DNA of 64,000 nt from contig NC_092200.1 in assembly GCF_043641665.1 (NCBI RefSeq), forward strand, positions 13,911,694 through 13,975,693, given 5' to 3'. Position numbers and translations under genes: made by a program. The stretch comes from Enoplosus armatus (lineage: Eukaryota; Chordata; Actinopteri; Centrarchiformes; Enoplosidae). Each line of letters starts with the position of its first letter. The first letter of the stretch is position 1. This document shows positions 21,812 through 34,900 of this stretch, piece after piece. The notes under the pieces were generated by a model that worked only from the letters and a program-made list of their open reading frames with translations, had not been told where the DNA came from and made no database searches.

Positions 21812-23226
21812 GTGTTGTTTTGTGATCACGTTTGGGTTGGATTCATAATATACCTTTGTTTTTCGCTCATACAATTTGCTTTATGTCGATTAATGTAGAA
21901 AAAGACGCTGGAGCCTGGACAGGAAAATGCCATCTCCAGTTAAATAAAGGGAAACTCAAAACCTCCACACCCTGCAGCTCATGGTGGTGTTGCTGGTTAT
22001 CACAGTTCGTATTTGTGTCTGACCTCATACGGCTGTTTCCGTGTGATAAGTCATCTACATGTCAGATATAAGCAAAAAAAAAGCCCCAAGATCTAAACAG
22101 GGAACTTTTCTAAATGATGACATGAGAATGAATTACAGTAAACTTGACGCCAGAAGCAGTTTTGAGGCCTTCACACATTACCGATGTTGTATGTGATTAT
22201 ATGTAATTTTGATATGTTTGTGTCATTTAATTTTGTGATATTTTACTAATCATTTTTAATCTCATGTACTTTCTCACTTCGTGTTTCTCACATATTTTGT
22301 ATCCCACCTTTTCATTTGTATATTAAATCCCTTCAAAAATGAACATGAGGCTCTGTCTCTGCATTTGAAGATATTTATTCATTGCACTTTAATAAAAACC
22401 TTGGCATACAACTTCTAAAAATATCTAATAATCTCAGTTGCATTTATTGGTCCAACATTTCACAGATTGTGTGTAAACATCACCTTAAAAATCAAACAAT
22501 TTAATCACTAACATTACAAAAGTGGCTAGATGAATTATCTGCTACAATATTGAGTAGTTAATGGACTTATATATATATATATTCATGAAACTCAGTCAAT
22601 GGTGTATTAAAATAGCTGGTGCTAAAAATTCACTTAAAACCTTCTTTTTGATGAAAAATGGTAAAACTTTATCACTCTGTCAGAATTATGCCTAAAAAAG
22701 ATCTTTGGGCTTCAGCTTATAAACATTAGCAGCCTAGACGCCGTATTGTTACATGTCTCAAAGGCACTACTGGGCCGTGTTGATTGTGCTTTAGTACCAT
22801 GACAGGTTGTTTGAGTGAATGGAGGTAGTGACATTAGCGTCCCTACATGACAAGTTTGACAACAAAAATCTAACTTTCATGTTGAGTGTGAAACCTCCTT
22901 CCTACCACCAGCCCAGCACCAGTCCCTCAGTGTTGCACCATTAGTGTGAAGTAGTGTCCAAAAGGTAGGTATTGCATTGTAGATTATTACCCCCCCCCCC
23001 CCCCCCCCATCTCTGACATGTAATTCCTGACAGATTTCTCTTCATAAAAAAAAGAGACTGTGTTTCATGCACAGTAGAAAGTTAACTACTGGCCTGGCTA
23101 ACCTGGTACTTAATTCTCTGTGTATGTAAACCCAGCCAGTGACTCTGATTCTACCCTTATGATCTGAATCCCACATCATCATTGACCACCTCCCTGTTTC
23201 TGGAGAAACTTCCTGTCAGTATGGTT
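21812..23226. other. Intergenic: 3' flank of receptor cluster and pck2 3' side
   Basis: Contains the presumed 3' UTR of gene C (AATAAA at 22391), a short TA run (about 22569-22581) and a C homopolymer of about 19 bases (22990-23008). The 3' UTR of pck2 must end here on the - strand, but its poly(A) signal is not certain. No further ORF of note. Confidence 0.5.
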
Positions 23227-26200
23227 TTAATTGTGCACTCTGTCCTCCAGTGCCTTCAGCTCGGCCTCCACCTGAGCTGGCAGATCAGCTCCAACTTGCT
23301 GACTGAAGTAGGCTCTCAACTCCTTCGTCTCCTTCTGCCAGAAAGGTGTGGGCACGTCAAACAGGGCACCCATATCCACCTTGCTGCCCAGACCTTTAGT
23401 GTCGATGGCGCCATCTTCTGGCAGCCAGCCGATGATGCTCTTCTTGGCCGCCTCATCCTCCCTCTCCCGGCTGCAGCGCTTGAAGATCCACTCCAGCACG
23501 CGGGCGTTTTCGCCAAAGCCGGGCCAGAGGAAGGCGCCGGACGCGGGGTCCTTTCTGAACCAGTTGACGTGGAAGATCTTGGGCAGGTGAGTCGGGGCCT
23601 TTCGGCTCTCCATGCTCAGCCAGTGAGCAAGGTAGTCGCCAAAGTTGTAACCGAAGAATGGCCGCATGGCAAAGGGGTCGTGCATGATCACCTTGCCTGA
23701 AAGAAAATTACATATAGTTATAGAGTAACTTCCTGTAAAAGGAACTGTACATCAGTGTGAATGAATTTACAGGACTTTAGACCAAAGGAAAATCAGGTGT
23801 GAGTTTGTACCTTTATGCTCAGCAGCTGCTGTGGCCTCAGACCTCATGGCAGCTCCAACAAAGACTCCGTGTTGCCAGTTGAAAGACTCGTAGACCAGAG
23901 GGACTCCTGACGACATCAACATATTATCATGTTTAATGCACAGCTACTTGTGTGTTGGAAATGTTGCTTGATTTAATTCAAATTGTAGCTGTAATGACTC
24001 AAATAATAACCTGTAAGAGAGGAAGACGACACAAGGACTGTGCTGTGCGACACAGGCCATGCACGGTATACTTCATGTGTTCAGTGGCTATAATGTGACT
24101 ATGAGCTCTATATCCTGTTCTTGTTTGTGCTGATTATTTTTACATGGAATAAATTAAAAAGGCCTAATCGTTTCCATCATTAGCTCTTTTTCCACTTCTT
24201 TAAGAACAACGCAGAAGGCTGCTCATCAAGTAATGCCTGCGACTATAAACTCTTGATGTGTGTTTAATGAAAGCAGTGCCAACCTTCCGGCCTCCTGCCA
24301 CCGAAGATAATGGCGTCGATGGGAACGCCCTCCTCACTTTCCCACTGGGAGTCAATGATCGGACACTGAGCTGCCGGGGCACAGAAGCGGGAATTGGGGT
24401 GGGCACACGGAGTCGAGCTTCCTGTTTACAGAGAGGAAACAACAGATTATTCTACACTCAGTGCTTCGTAAACATCTGAATATAATGGTTCACACTGCGT
24501 CTGTGTCATATTGTCTCTTTAGGTAGGCCTCTAGATGGCACTGTATACACTGTTCACTCCTCATATGTTAGTTTGATTTGAGAAACCACCCAGAAAGTAC
24601 ACTATGGTATGTCATTGACCACGTAGTTTTATTTGAGTGTGATACTGCAGTGATGTAATTTGGTCTGGGGTCTATTAATACTCAGAACTGGTGGTAAACC
24701 CGCTGAATATTCATGGCTGTAAAAACAAATCTGCTGAACTACAAGCAGGACACTTTAGATCGATGTCCTCATAAAGCCTGATGTTACCTTGCTTCCAGGT
24801 TTTGCCGTGCCAGTCGGTGAGCGTGACCCCGGCTGCAGGGGGGTCAAGGCCCTCCCACCACACTCCTCCATCGCTGGTCTCTCCAACGTTTGTGAACACA
24901 GTGTTTTTGGCAATGGTGGCCATGGCGTAGGGGTTGGTCTTGTCAGAGGTGCCGGGAGCCACGCCGAAGAAGCCGTTCTCCGGGTTGATGGCTCTCAGTT
25001 TACCTGCAGGGGCAGAACGTGTCGTATAAATCTACACTACCTATAGAGTAACAAAGGGATTCCGTGTGTGTGAGCTGGCCTCCTGTCCCTCACCTTGGCT
25101 GTCGAACTTCATCCACGCAATGTCGTCGCCTACACACTCAACCTTCCAGCCTGGCAGAGTTGGTTTCATCATGGCCAAGTTGGTTTTACCACATGCACTG
25201 GGGAAGGCCGCCGCTACGTAACGCTTCACTCCCTGAGGGTTGGTGATACCCAGGATCTGAGAAGAGGAGAGAGGGGTGAATAAAAATGATACATGGACAA
25301 ATCATTCGATATATACTCAACCTTTCCACTAGGTTCCACTATTCTACAGTCTACAAAATAAACCCTGCAATATTATTTTCTATTTCATGTATTTTTTCAA
25401 AGACACTGTACACAAAAACAGCAACAGATGAGCATCTTCCTGTGTTCCCTTCCATGGAGAATTGTGCCATCAGGCTTTAGGTAGCGATGTTACACACTCA
25501 CCAACATGTGTTCGGCCAGCCAGCCTTCATCCTTGGCAATGCGTGAGGCGATGCGGAGGGCAAAGCACTTCTTCCCCAGGAGAGAGTTTCCTCCATAGCC
25601 GCTGCCAAAGGACATGATCTGCCTGATGTCTGGCAGGTGAGATATCAGCACCTTGTCTGGGTTACAGGGCCACGAGTTGACCAGAGGGGCTGGAGAGGAG
25701 ACAGACAGAGAGATACCAGACAGAATAGAGATGAGAGGGATAGTGTTGGTGAAATGGAATAGAGACGGTGAAGTAAATCATGGAGGAAATGAGGAAAGAC
25801 CCAGTATGAGAGGAAGGGAGTTGGATGGAGAGATGGGGGGGGGGGGGTAGGATAGGATGGAGAGGTGTGAAGAATAAACAGAGTACAGACCAGAGAGGGG
25901 GGATTTGTAAGATTTTTTAAAGTGAAAGTAACACTAATACAACTTGTTTCAGGCTCTTGGACTTTGTACCTTTGAGTGGTAAAGGTCTTCCCACAGAGTG
26001 CTGACAGCGGACAAAGTCCACTCCTTCAGCCAGTTTGTTCAGGACAGGAGTGCCCATGCGCGTCATGATCCCCATACTGGCCACAACGTAGGGCGAGTCA
26101 GTCACCTTGAAGGAGAACAAAATGTTTATCACCACGATTTAAAACCTACAACGTTCAGTGAGTGAACCATAAAGTGCTACAGCAATGTAAAATAAATAAC

Positions 26201-29200
26201 TAAATAAATAAATAAAATAAATAAATTTTACATAGAGGAATATTTATTATTAGTATGATAAATGACTAGTTAGTTACAACACAACAGGCTTATTGCTTTA
26301 TTGCAAGCTTTTTGAATATCTGAGTACCAAGTGTTGAGGAGCACGGTCAGTACCTGGACACCATATTTACTCAGAGTCGAACCTACAGGACCCATACTGA
26401 AGGGAATCACATACATGGTCCGGCCTACAGAGAGGATACACAGAAGCATAAACAACCCATTAATGCAGATAATTTTTCCACTACAGGCAACATCGTTTCG
26501 ACATTCACAAATATTGAAATGAGGAATATGTTATTCATCCATCCAACAACGTACCTGCCATGCATCCGGGGAAACGCTCCTCTCTGGCTTTCTGCCAATC
26601 AGACTCGCTCATCCAGCTTCCCAGCTGGCTCTTCGCTCCTCCAGCAGGGATGGGGATGGTGTCCCTCTGGCTCTTGGTCACAATCACAGTCTTGCTTTCC
26701 ACCCGAGCCACGTCCTTTGGGTCTGTACGTGCCAACCAACTGAAAAACAGAGCAGGAGTCAGAGCACCGTGAAGAAAAGCTTTAAAAGAGAATTAAGTAC
26801 AAGCACTTAGTGGCCTAAGAGCCTTACACCAGTGAATGCATCTAAAGCCCTTACCAGTTCTCATATTTTGGAAGTTTCTTGACCATCCCTTCCTTCTCCA
26901 GTCCTGCCAGGATGTTGGCCGTTTCCTCCGGCGTCCCTGTCACCACATGAACACCAGAGGGCTTACACTCATCCACCGCTCTCTTCACGAACTCAGCCAC
27001 CACCGGGGGCAGCGAGGGGATGGAGGCCAGGGACCGAACCCCGACACTCGCCCGAACACCACCCTGTCTGAAAGAGAATGGGCATTTAAGTAATAAATTA
27101 CTTTTTTGACCCTTAATTTGCATCCATAGGAAATTCCAAGTACACTGACTGAACGTGCAGTAACTCCTATACCTAAAATAAATCATGCATCTTTAAAGTA
27201 AATAAACAACCATTTTTTTCCCGCAAACTATCTTTATATGCCCAAAGGATTACACAAAATCAATGCACTGATAATGAAGCAGTCATCACTAGATGATTTC
27301 ATTTAGTGGCACACAGGTGAGGCAATTTACATTTACAATGCCCTTTGGATGAGTTGGGTGTAAATCAACACAAACAGAAATGGCCGACACATCTATGATG
27401 CAAACAACCCAATCATTGTGTGGAGTGCATTCCTGTGCAACGGTATTTTCCTGCAAGACCTGCCAAGCGAGGTTCTATCCAAACAGGGATACATAAAACC
27501 TGTCCGACAGTCCTGTGATCTATCATCTTCATAATGCTACAGTGGGCAACTAGAACATTTCTAATTTCCCTTCAACAGGCACCGCTATTCACCTCCCTTC
27601 TGTGCATTGTTGAATTTACAGACACATCAACAATCTAACATGAGTCAGAAAACAGAAACATCCAGACTGGAGAACACATAGCCGTCTGTCTGACCTTATT
27701 CAATCATTTATAGGATGCCGACATTACGAAGTCAGGAGATCCAGGAGTGCAGATTGGCTGGATGACCCAACTCTGACCAGAATATAGTGCAGAGAGAGCG
27801 TCCTTATTAGCATAAGTGGAGACACTTGGTTTAGTGGGTTAAGACAAGTTCAGACAAGTTCAGACTCTTAGTTGGTTAACTGCATTATCTTTGAGAATGT
27901 TCAAGTCTTTATTCACTACTGTTTAATTGACTGTTTAATCTAATTTAAACATAACAATGACTTAAACCTCACAGTGCGACAAATATATGAGTAAATGACC
28001 AAAAAGCTACAGCTGCCATTGATGCCGAGTCTTTTTTTTATGTCAATGGGTACTGGTGGAGTTTTAAGAGCGTGAGGGAGCACAAACACAAGTTTAAATA
28101 AGGTCCCAAATTGGAGATTTGATATTGATAATTGGATGCCTGGGCAGTTATTAGTGCAACCTGAGACCCTCAAACAGACTTCTCCACATAAAGAGAGGCA
28201 CACGGGGGCCGGCCTTTTGTTTGTTAGCAGCATGGCATCCACTAACACAAGCCAGCGAGAGGGCTGCGGCTATGCAAGCTGTTAAACACACGATTGTGTG
28301 CGCGTGTGTGTGTGTGTCTCCTGTCTATCCATAGCAATGATACAACAATGGAATAGACAATGTGTGTATGTGCTTTGTTATCCGTCTGTGGACAGTGTGG
28401 ATGACCCCAGATGACCTCTTTAGAAAAATGTGAAATTCTGAAAATAAACATTTTCGTAAGTGCTACAAAATTATTGGTTAACACTCTCCCTGCGCACATG
28501 CACGCGTGCACACACACACAAATCTGGTCAGAGCGCACAGGGCACGTGCAGCAGGCATGTCGAATGAGAAAGATAACATGCAACTTGACAGTGAGAACAG
28601 ACTGATGCCAGCCTCAGGGTTCAAACTCCCTGTGCCATGCCAGTTGTTTAACCATTAATGTGGGAGCAATTAATCATGAACAGACTCCAATTTGGGCTGA
28701 ATACGCAGGCTCAAAATGCAGAGAGACACGACTGGCAGCTTATGTATCATTGTTTTTTATGTCTATCTTGAATTTTGCAATCTTGAGAATAATTTGGGTT
28801 TCACACCCACAATCTGGGGATGGCTAGAGCTTAGGTAGTAGTCATCAAGGACATAATTACCACTGGGGATAGGCGAGACATGTCCCCCTCACTGTTAGCC
28901 TATAGGTTTAGGTTGCTTTTTTATACTAAAGTCTCTCTGGATGGTATCCTCTTACTGTTCAGCCACCATACTGCAAATAAGAGAAGATATGAATTGATAA
29001 TGTGTCATGAATGGCTGCCTTCAGTTACACTGCACTCAAAGCAATACGCTGGATAAACAGGACTGAGTGGAGTTTTGGAGCTGGAGTTAGGCATAGGGAT
29101 GTTTTGACCCAAATGCTAGCATCAGCATGCTAACATGCTCACAATGACAATGCTAACATGCTGATGTTTAGCAGGTATAATGTTCAGGTATAATTAGCAC

Positions 29201-31394
29201 TAAACACAAAGTACAGCTGAGGCTGATGGGAATGTCATTAGTTTTGCAGGTATTTGGTCACAAACCAAAGTGTTGAATAAATTACAATTTTGACCTGATG
29301 ATGTCACGAGGTGAAAAGTCAGGGGATTATCAAACTCTCTACAGTTCATCCTGAGGGGAACACGAATGTCCGTGCCAAAGTCCAAATTGCAATCCACCAA
29401 ATAGCTGCCGACACATTTTACTCAACAACACAAATGTCAACCTTATGGAGGTGCTAGAGAAAAAGTCAGTGGCTTATATCTCACCACCGTCTGCACCCAT
29501 CAAACAAACTTCACTGGCTAATTTCTCTTCTTTGTAAAAGAAACATTGCTGATGTGTTTTTGACTCAGATGTGGACAGATAACTGAATGCTGATGTGTTT
29601 AAATGAATGATTAGCTGTTGGGGAACAAAAAGAACAATGGTGTTACTGTATCACAGCACCCTGGATTGCCCTTTAGCCCAAGAAAAACAAAAAGTTTGTC
29701 TTATCTGTGATATTAGATGAGTCAGTCTCATTTAATCATCCCCCCACACACACACACACACACACAGTTAATCAATTACCTATGCTTCCACTCATCCACC
29801 CCATCATGCCACTAATTACTGTAACCTTTCGGGTGGTGCAGAAGATTATCTCCAGTGTGATTAGGAAAGGAGAAGAGCCGGACTGAATTTGAAATGAACA
29901 GAAACAGAGCATTTGTTTGATTATTCGTTAGCTTGCTGAGGCACGGGCTGATTTGAGAGAGAGAAGATAAAAAGGTAAAAGCAGCGGGATGGGATTAGCA
30001 GCTTTGTTCCTCCTTCTTTGCATCAAAAGAAGTTGCAATATTTGAAATCCTAAGCAGGCTCCGATGATCTTTGCTTCCAAATTTCCCCCGCAGCCATTCA
30101 TGCTCTCGAGCCTTTGTCTATGCCTCCCCATTCCTCACCCCATCCCCCATACCTGATGAGGAGCAGCATGCCCCCATTTGACAAGTTTAGCATAGATTTA
30201 AGCTGACCATCAGCTTTCAATAAAATCTTTTAAATGGGACTATTCTGCAGCATTGAAACAGGGAACATCATTCTCTACTTTTTAAGCATGTACATTTTGA
30301 AATAAGCAATGTAATGCAGAGGGGGGAACGTCAAGGACCAGATAACCCTGATATGGTATCCATTCCCCTGGCTGTCTCTGGCTTCCAGCTGAACAACTTT
30401 TCCTCCAAACACACCTTCAAATCAGCAAGCCAATCCTGACACACCACAGCCAGACACGCCTACACTCCCCCTTCTCATGGATCCTGGTCAACAGCCTCTT
30501 TAGGGCACAGTCTACACATGAAGCAGAGCCAAGCTGGAGTACGACTTGGAACATGCACACGTGCTGCATACATTAGCCTCATACATGGTACAGTGAGTAC
30601 AAGGAGGGGAAAAATACACGGAACATGCTCTGGGACATTCAGGCAAATAGAGGAGCGATGACTCCAGCCATTAACAACCTCTCAAGCAGAAATACAAACA
30701 CAATGCACAGGAACACGGGCCTCTCTCCTGTCACCAACTCACATGCATCCTTAATGGCAAAATAAAAGCAAACACAATGCCATGGAGTGCTCACATTGAC
30801 TCCAGAGTCCCTGTGTGATGTGGCGTCATCACAAAGCCTGGAGGGGGGGTGAAGAGAAGGAATGCAGAAAAATGACCCTTTTTCTTTTTAAACTGCACTC
30901 TACTATGACATGTTGCTTAATCTATAAAGACAACTACACTTTTCCGCTCAATGTCATCTGATCTGAGGCCTGAGATCAAGTCTGACATGTTTCTGTCAGC
31001 GTAGCAGCTGACAGACAATGAAGACTTTAACAGCAAGATTGGACGTTGTACAGTAAAAGCAGATGAAAATGTTTGACTCTTTAACCATTAATTAATATTT
31101 GATGAATGCTGGAATAGTGCCACAGGTGTTCTCCCATTGAAGAATCTATAACATTTCTTGGAGGTAATTTTGTGTTGCAAGCTCTGAGAAAGTGAACATT
31201 ATTACATAGGAAGTTGTTCACACATAGAAAAAATAAAAGAATTAATGGAAAAGCCATTGACACATATATATATACACTTAAACATTAGCTTAAATGCAAT
31301 GAATTGTATTGTTCACGAAGGTAAAACACGGTTTCAATTCACGAAAAAAAACACTTCCTCACCTTCGTATGACTCCCAGCAACAGGCACGACAT
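23227..31394 (-). CDS. pck2: Mitochondrial phosphoenolpyruvate carboxykinase (GTP), 635 aa
   Basis: Coding segments in transcript order: 31394-31363, 27067-26855, 26739-26555, 26424-26354, 26105-25970, 25689-25502, 25256-25094, 25003-24788, 24421-24284, 23906-23811, 23696-23227 (1908 nt). The enzyme converts oxaloacetate plus GTP to PEP, CO2 and GDP. Visible motifs are the PEPCK P-loop region [14 protein letters not shown] (reactive Cys near residue 297), [31 protein letters not shown] and FEVNWFRKD-like FHVNWFRKD near the C-terminus. Length is close to vertebrate PCK2 (about 640). The first exon encodes only [10 protein letters not shown]; with the next exon it forms an Arg-rich, acid-free N-terminus typical of a mitochondrial presequence, which favours pck2 over cytosolic pck1. 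Intron 1 is 4.3 kb. ATF4-type sites lie upstream. Confidence 0.93.
27068..31362 (-). other. pck2 intron 1 (4.3 kb)
   Basis: No other gene is recognised. It holds GT/CA-rich microsatellites (about 28297-28318 and 29747-29766), a dispersed repeat (29100-29400) and a short G run near 30843. ORFs here show no domains. Confidence 0.6.
29100..29400 (-). repeat. Dispersed repeat, copy 2 (reverse orientation)
   Basis: It contains TGCTAACATGCTGATGTTTAG, AAGTACAGCTGAGGCTGATGGGA and TTCATCCTGAGGGG in the order expected for the reverse complement of the repeat at 11360-11650. Confidence 0.6.
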
Positions 31395-31558
31395 CTTCGG
31401 TGCAAAAAAATAAACCTAGCTTCTAAAATAAAAAAGTGTAAAATGGCTCATTAAGGTTCGCGGAGGAGGTGAAGTGAGCAGCAGCAGTGGCTAGAGAGGG
31501 TCGCAGCTCATATCAGTGCTCTGAGGGGACCTTGCACTTTGCTCACACAGGTCCACCT

Positions 31559-31567
31559 TGATGCAAC
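31559..31567 (+). promoter_or_regulatory. C/EBP-ATF response element-like site (proximal) of pck2
   Basis: TGATGCAAC matches the amino-acid/ER-stress response core TGATGNAAN, 165 bp upstream of the pck2 start codon. Mammalian PCK2 is known to be induced by ATF4; use here is inferred. Confidence 0.4.
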
Positions 31568-31796
31568 CGGCGAACCGCACGTTGTCCTGTTGTTGTAACA
31601 CGACCACAGGGAACCAAACTCCTCACGCTGCTCGCTGCTTTACGAAGTGAAGATTTAGCTCAGCACTGAGGAGGAGGCTCTTTAAATTTTAAATATCGTG
31701 TAGTTTACTTCCTCGCGGTGTGCGTTCATATTGTTGCGTTTTGTCTCCTCCAAACCAAACCGCGGACCGACCGACCGGCTGGTTGTCCCTCCCGGC

Positions 31797-31805
31797 TGAT
31801 GCAAG
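31797..31805 (+). promoter_or_regulatory. C/EBP-ATF response element-like site (distal) of pck2
   Basis: TGATGCAAG, a second match to TGATGNAAN, 403 bp upstream of the start codon, in a CpG-rich stretch (about 31550-31950) that probably holds the promoter. Confidence 0.35.
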
Positions 31806-31949
31806 TTTCTAGAGTTCCTGCACCGCCCGGCCCGAGCACATTTAGCACAAACACCGACGCCACAAACCAACCAGCGTGGAGCCGCAACCCGGAAATACGA
31901 GCTAGGGTACGGAAATAGATCTCACCCGGGACACAGATACTGCAGCCGG

Positions 31950-34900
31950 GTGTTCACATGAAACCCCCCCCCCCCCCAAAAAAAAAGAGGAAAAAGGGGG
32001 TTTCAGGTTACATGATGACATGTGAACCTTTACTTTTTTTTTGCAAAGGTTTCCAGATGAGTTTTCTATTTGTTATATTCAGCAACAAAATGCAACAAGT
32101 GACTGTCAAGTTATCTAACTATCAAATTTCTGTGTTCAGTAAAGATGAAAACTTCGTTGGAAGTTGCGATCTGATCTCAGTGTGTCATTTAAAGGCTTCC
32201 TCCAGTGATGTGCAATTAACAGTTGGTGGTCAAAACTGAAGCAGCAGACGCTGAGATTTTCAGACTTTTAGCTCCAGACTCGGTTTGTAACGCAGGCTGT
32301 TGTCATCAGGATTATTTTTCAGACTTTAGAGAGTCTTTTTAAGGGTCTTTATACAACAGTTTTCACAGGCTGAGTAGTATTAGTGCTCCTCAAGAGGAAT
32401 ACACTTCATTTGTAAAATGGTGGAGTGCACCTTTAAGTTTATATCTGCTGAATGTAAAGAGCTCCCTGTATTATCCTTATGTCTAATGTTTATTTGTGTA
32501 ATGTTATAATTTCATTCCCTGTCGTGTTTTTCTTTTTATACATGCATTTATGTTACTATATATTGAGTTTATGATTTATTTCAATAAAGGTACTAAAATG
32601 AAACCTGAATGGGAGAATAAAATGGAGGTTTCACATGACAGAATGCAAGCAAAATGACTTGTTAACACTTATTAACCTTATCAACCTTTACGTTTTCAGA
32701 TTCTGTATTTTACATGTGTTATATTTGAACTAAGTAGTGTCAAAATAGCTCAAGTTAGTCTGAAGTTATAATCTGTTTTCAGTGTATATTTTGACTTTAG
32801 GTAGTTCCAAGCCATTTGATTATGTTCTTGATTAACTGATTAATGATTCATCACAATATCCCGGAGCCCAAGTTGACATCTTACTTGTTTGTTTGACTGT
32901 CTGAAAAACAGTCAAACAACGTTTAAGATACGCAGTTTCCTAGAGGACGTTGGAGAAGCTGTAAACAGTGAATGTAAAATAGTTGCCTATTCATTTTCTG
33001 TCAATGCATTAATCGACTAATCAATAGGATAAGGCCATTTTAAAGAATCAACCTGAAAACAAGACTTAAGACTGGCTCTTCTTCCAGCAAAGAGATGAAC
33101 ACACAATGTGCTTCTTCCAGCTCCAAGAGAAATGTAAATCTAGGACTGTAAATCTGCAATTTTTTACATCGTGTTACATAACTTTTGAGTCCTAGAGCTC
33201 AGATTTCACAGTTCTCTATAGCTGCCACCAGAGGCTGTGAAGCTGCCCACTGAAGGTCTGTAGTAAATCTTCTGGGAGAATATTGTTATAATTATCACTT
33301 TTACAACACTGATAAGCCAGGAGACTATTCAGTACAGTAAAGGGCAATCAAGTGTGTCTGCGTCTGAGTTTAAATAGAGAGTTTCCTGTTAATGTTTCTC
33401 TCTCTGGGAACTGGGGGAGGGGGTCACACACACACATACAAGCTGTGAGAGGGAGGGGAAGTAAAGGGGTGGGGGTTGGACGGAAGAACATACTGTAGAC
33501 ACGAGATAAAGAGCGATACAGCAGTCCAACATGTCTGGTTAAACTTCAGCCCTCCTGTCTCATGTTTTGTGGCCTGCAGAGTCAGCAGCCGACCAAAGAG
33601 ACTCCCAAAGCACATGGACAACACACACACACACACACACACACACATTCACTTTGAATGAATGCATACATGCTGCACAACTGCACCCCATGCTTATGAA
33701 AGGGAACATTCAGAAATGCAGCAACTGGCAAAAAGTAAAATACGCCATCAAAAGCTGTGACATCTTTAATCATTTAACTGTGTGGCTGCCGTGCTGTTTT
33801 TATTTGATTGTTGGGTACACAGGTGTGTCTTGTGGCTTTTAGAAATCGTATTTGTCTATATAATTGCTGATCACACGTGTGTAGATATTTGGAGTTAAGT
33901 CTCATCCTATTAAGACGTTTCACTCTGGTTTTATGGGCCAACAGCCACAATTAAACAGTCTAAAACAATCTACAAATGTCACACACAGAGACATGTAAAG
34001 ACAGTTTTTCAGTGTGGCACATTATCTTAAAAAAGTGTGAACATTTTTCCATCAGCACATTAGCTTTATCAGCAATTCTTAGTCTGTGATGCGCAAAGCA
34101 AGCTGTTCATTCCTAACAAGCTTGACCATTTAGGTCTTAATGAGGAATATTAATGACATTTTAGAAAGATGAAACGGCAGGAAAACTTTACATTATATTA
34201 CATTCATTTTGCAGCCGCTTTTATCTGAAGCAACTTACAATAGATTTTTGACACATGATGAATAAATAAAAGATCAAGAGTCAAAATGGAAATAAAAGTG
34301 CGTACAAAAAAAACATATACAGTAGTATAAAAGAAGTTTCCATTGTGTGATAAACTGTATACTGCAGTGAAGGACTTCATTGAATTAATATGGTCAGTGT
34401 GTAACTGGAGGGGAGTGATGAAATCCTGTAACACATGAATGCTGTCCAAACAGATCATTTACCTGACGTGGTCACAAAAAGTTACTAAAGGTCTCATCTC
34501 TCTACCTCCGTCCATCTCTCTCCGCCCCACTGTTGTTCAGATCCGCGACCTTTTGTCCGTAGTATTTCTCAACCTGATTAACACACCACACTGACTTTTA
34601 ATCTCCCACTCAATCAAATCAAAGAATCAATAACTAATGGTGCGCACACTGTAAACAAGTGCACCCTTTGCCTTTTGGATCCAACTTCAAATAATGGCTC
34701 TTGCTTGACGAATGATGCATTATTGTGCTTCACTGTATGATACTACACTCTACAGATGTTCAGCCAGATATTAAGAAGATTTATTTAAAAGGAAACTATC
34801 TTTCTACCCAAACACTGCTTTTGATTTATGACTTAATATTATGTTATCACCAGCCAAGTGATTAAATCTATGTGGGGTCTATTTGTCTCCTGGTGTGATT

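Noticed and set aside
23182..23700. 172-aa ORF on the + strand over the pck2 last exon
   Set aside because: It is antisense to a clear PEPCK coding exon on the - strand; the + frame has no domain and is a shadow of GC-rich coding sequence.
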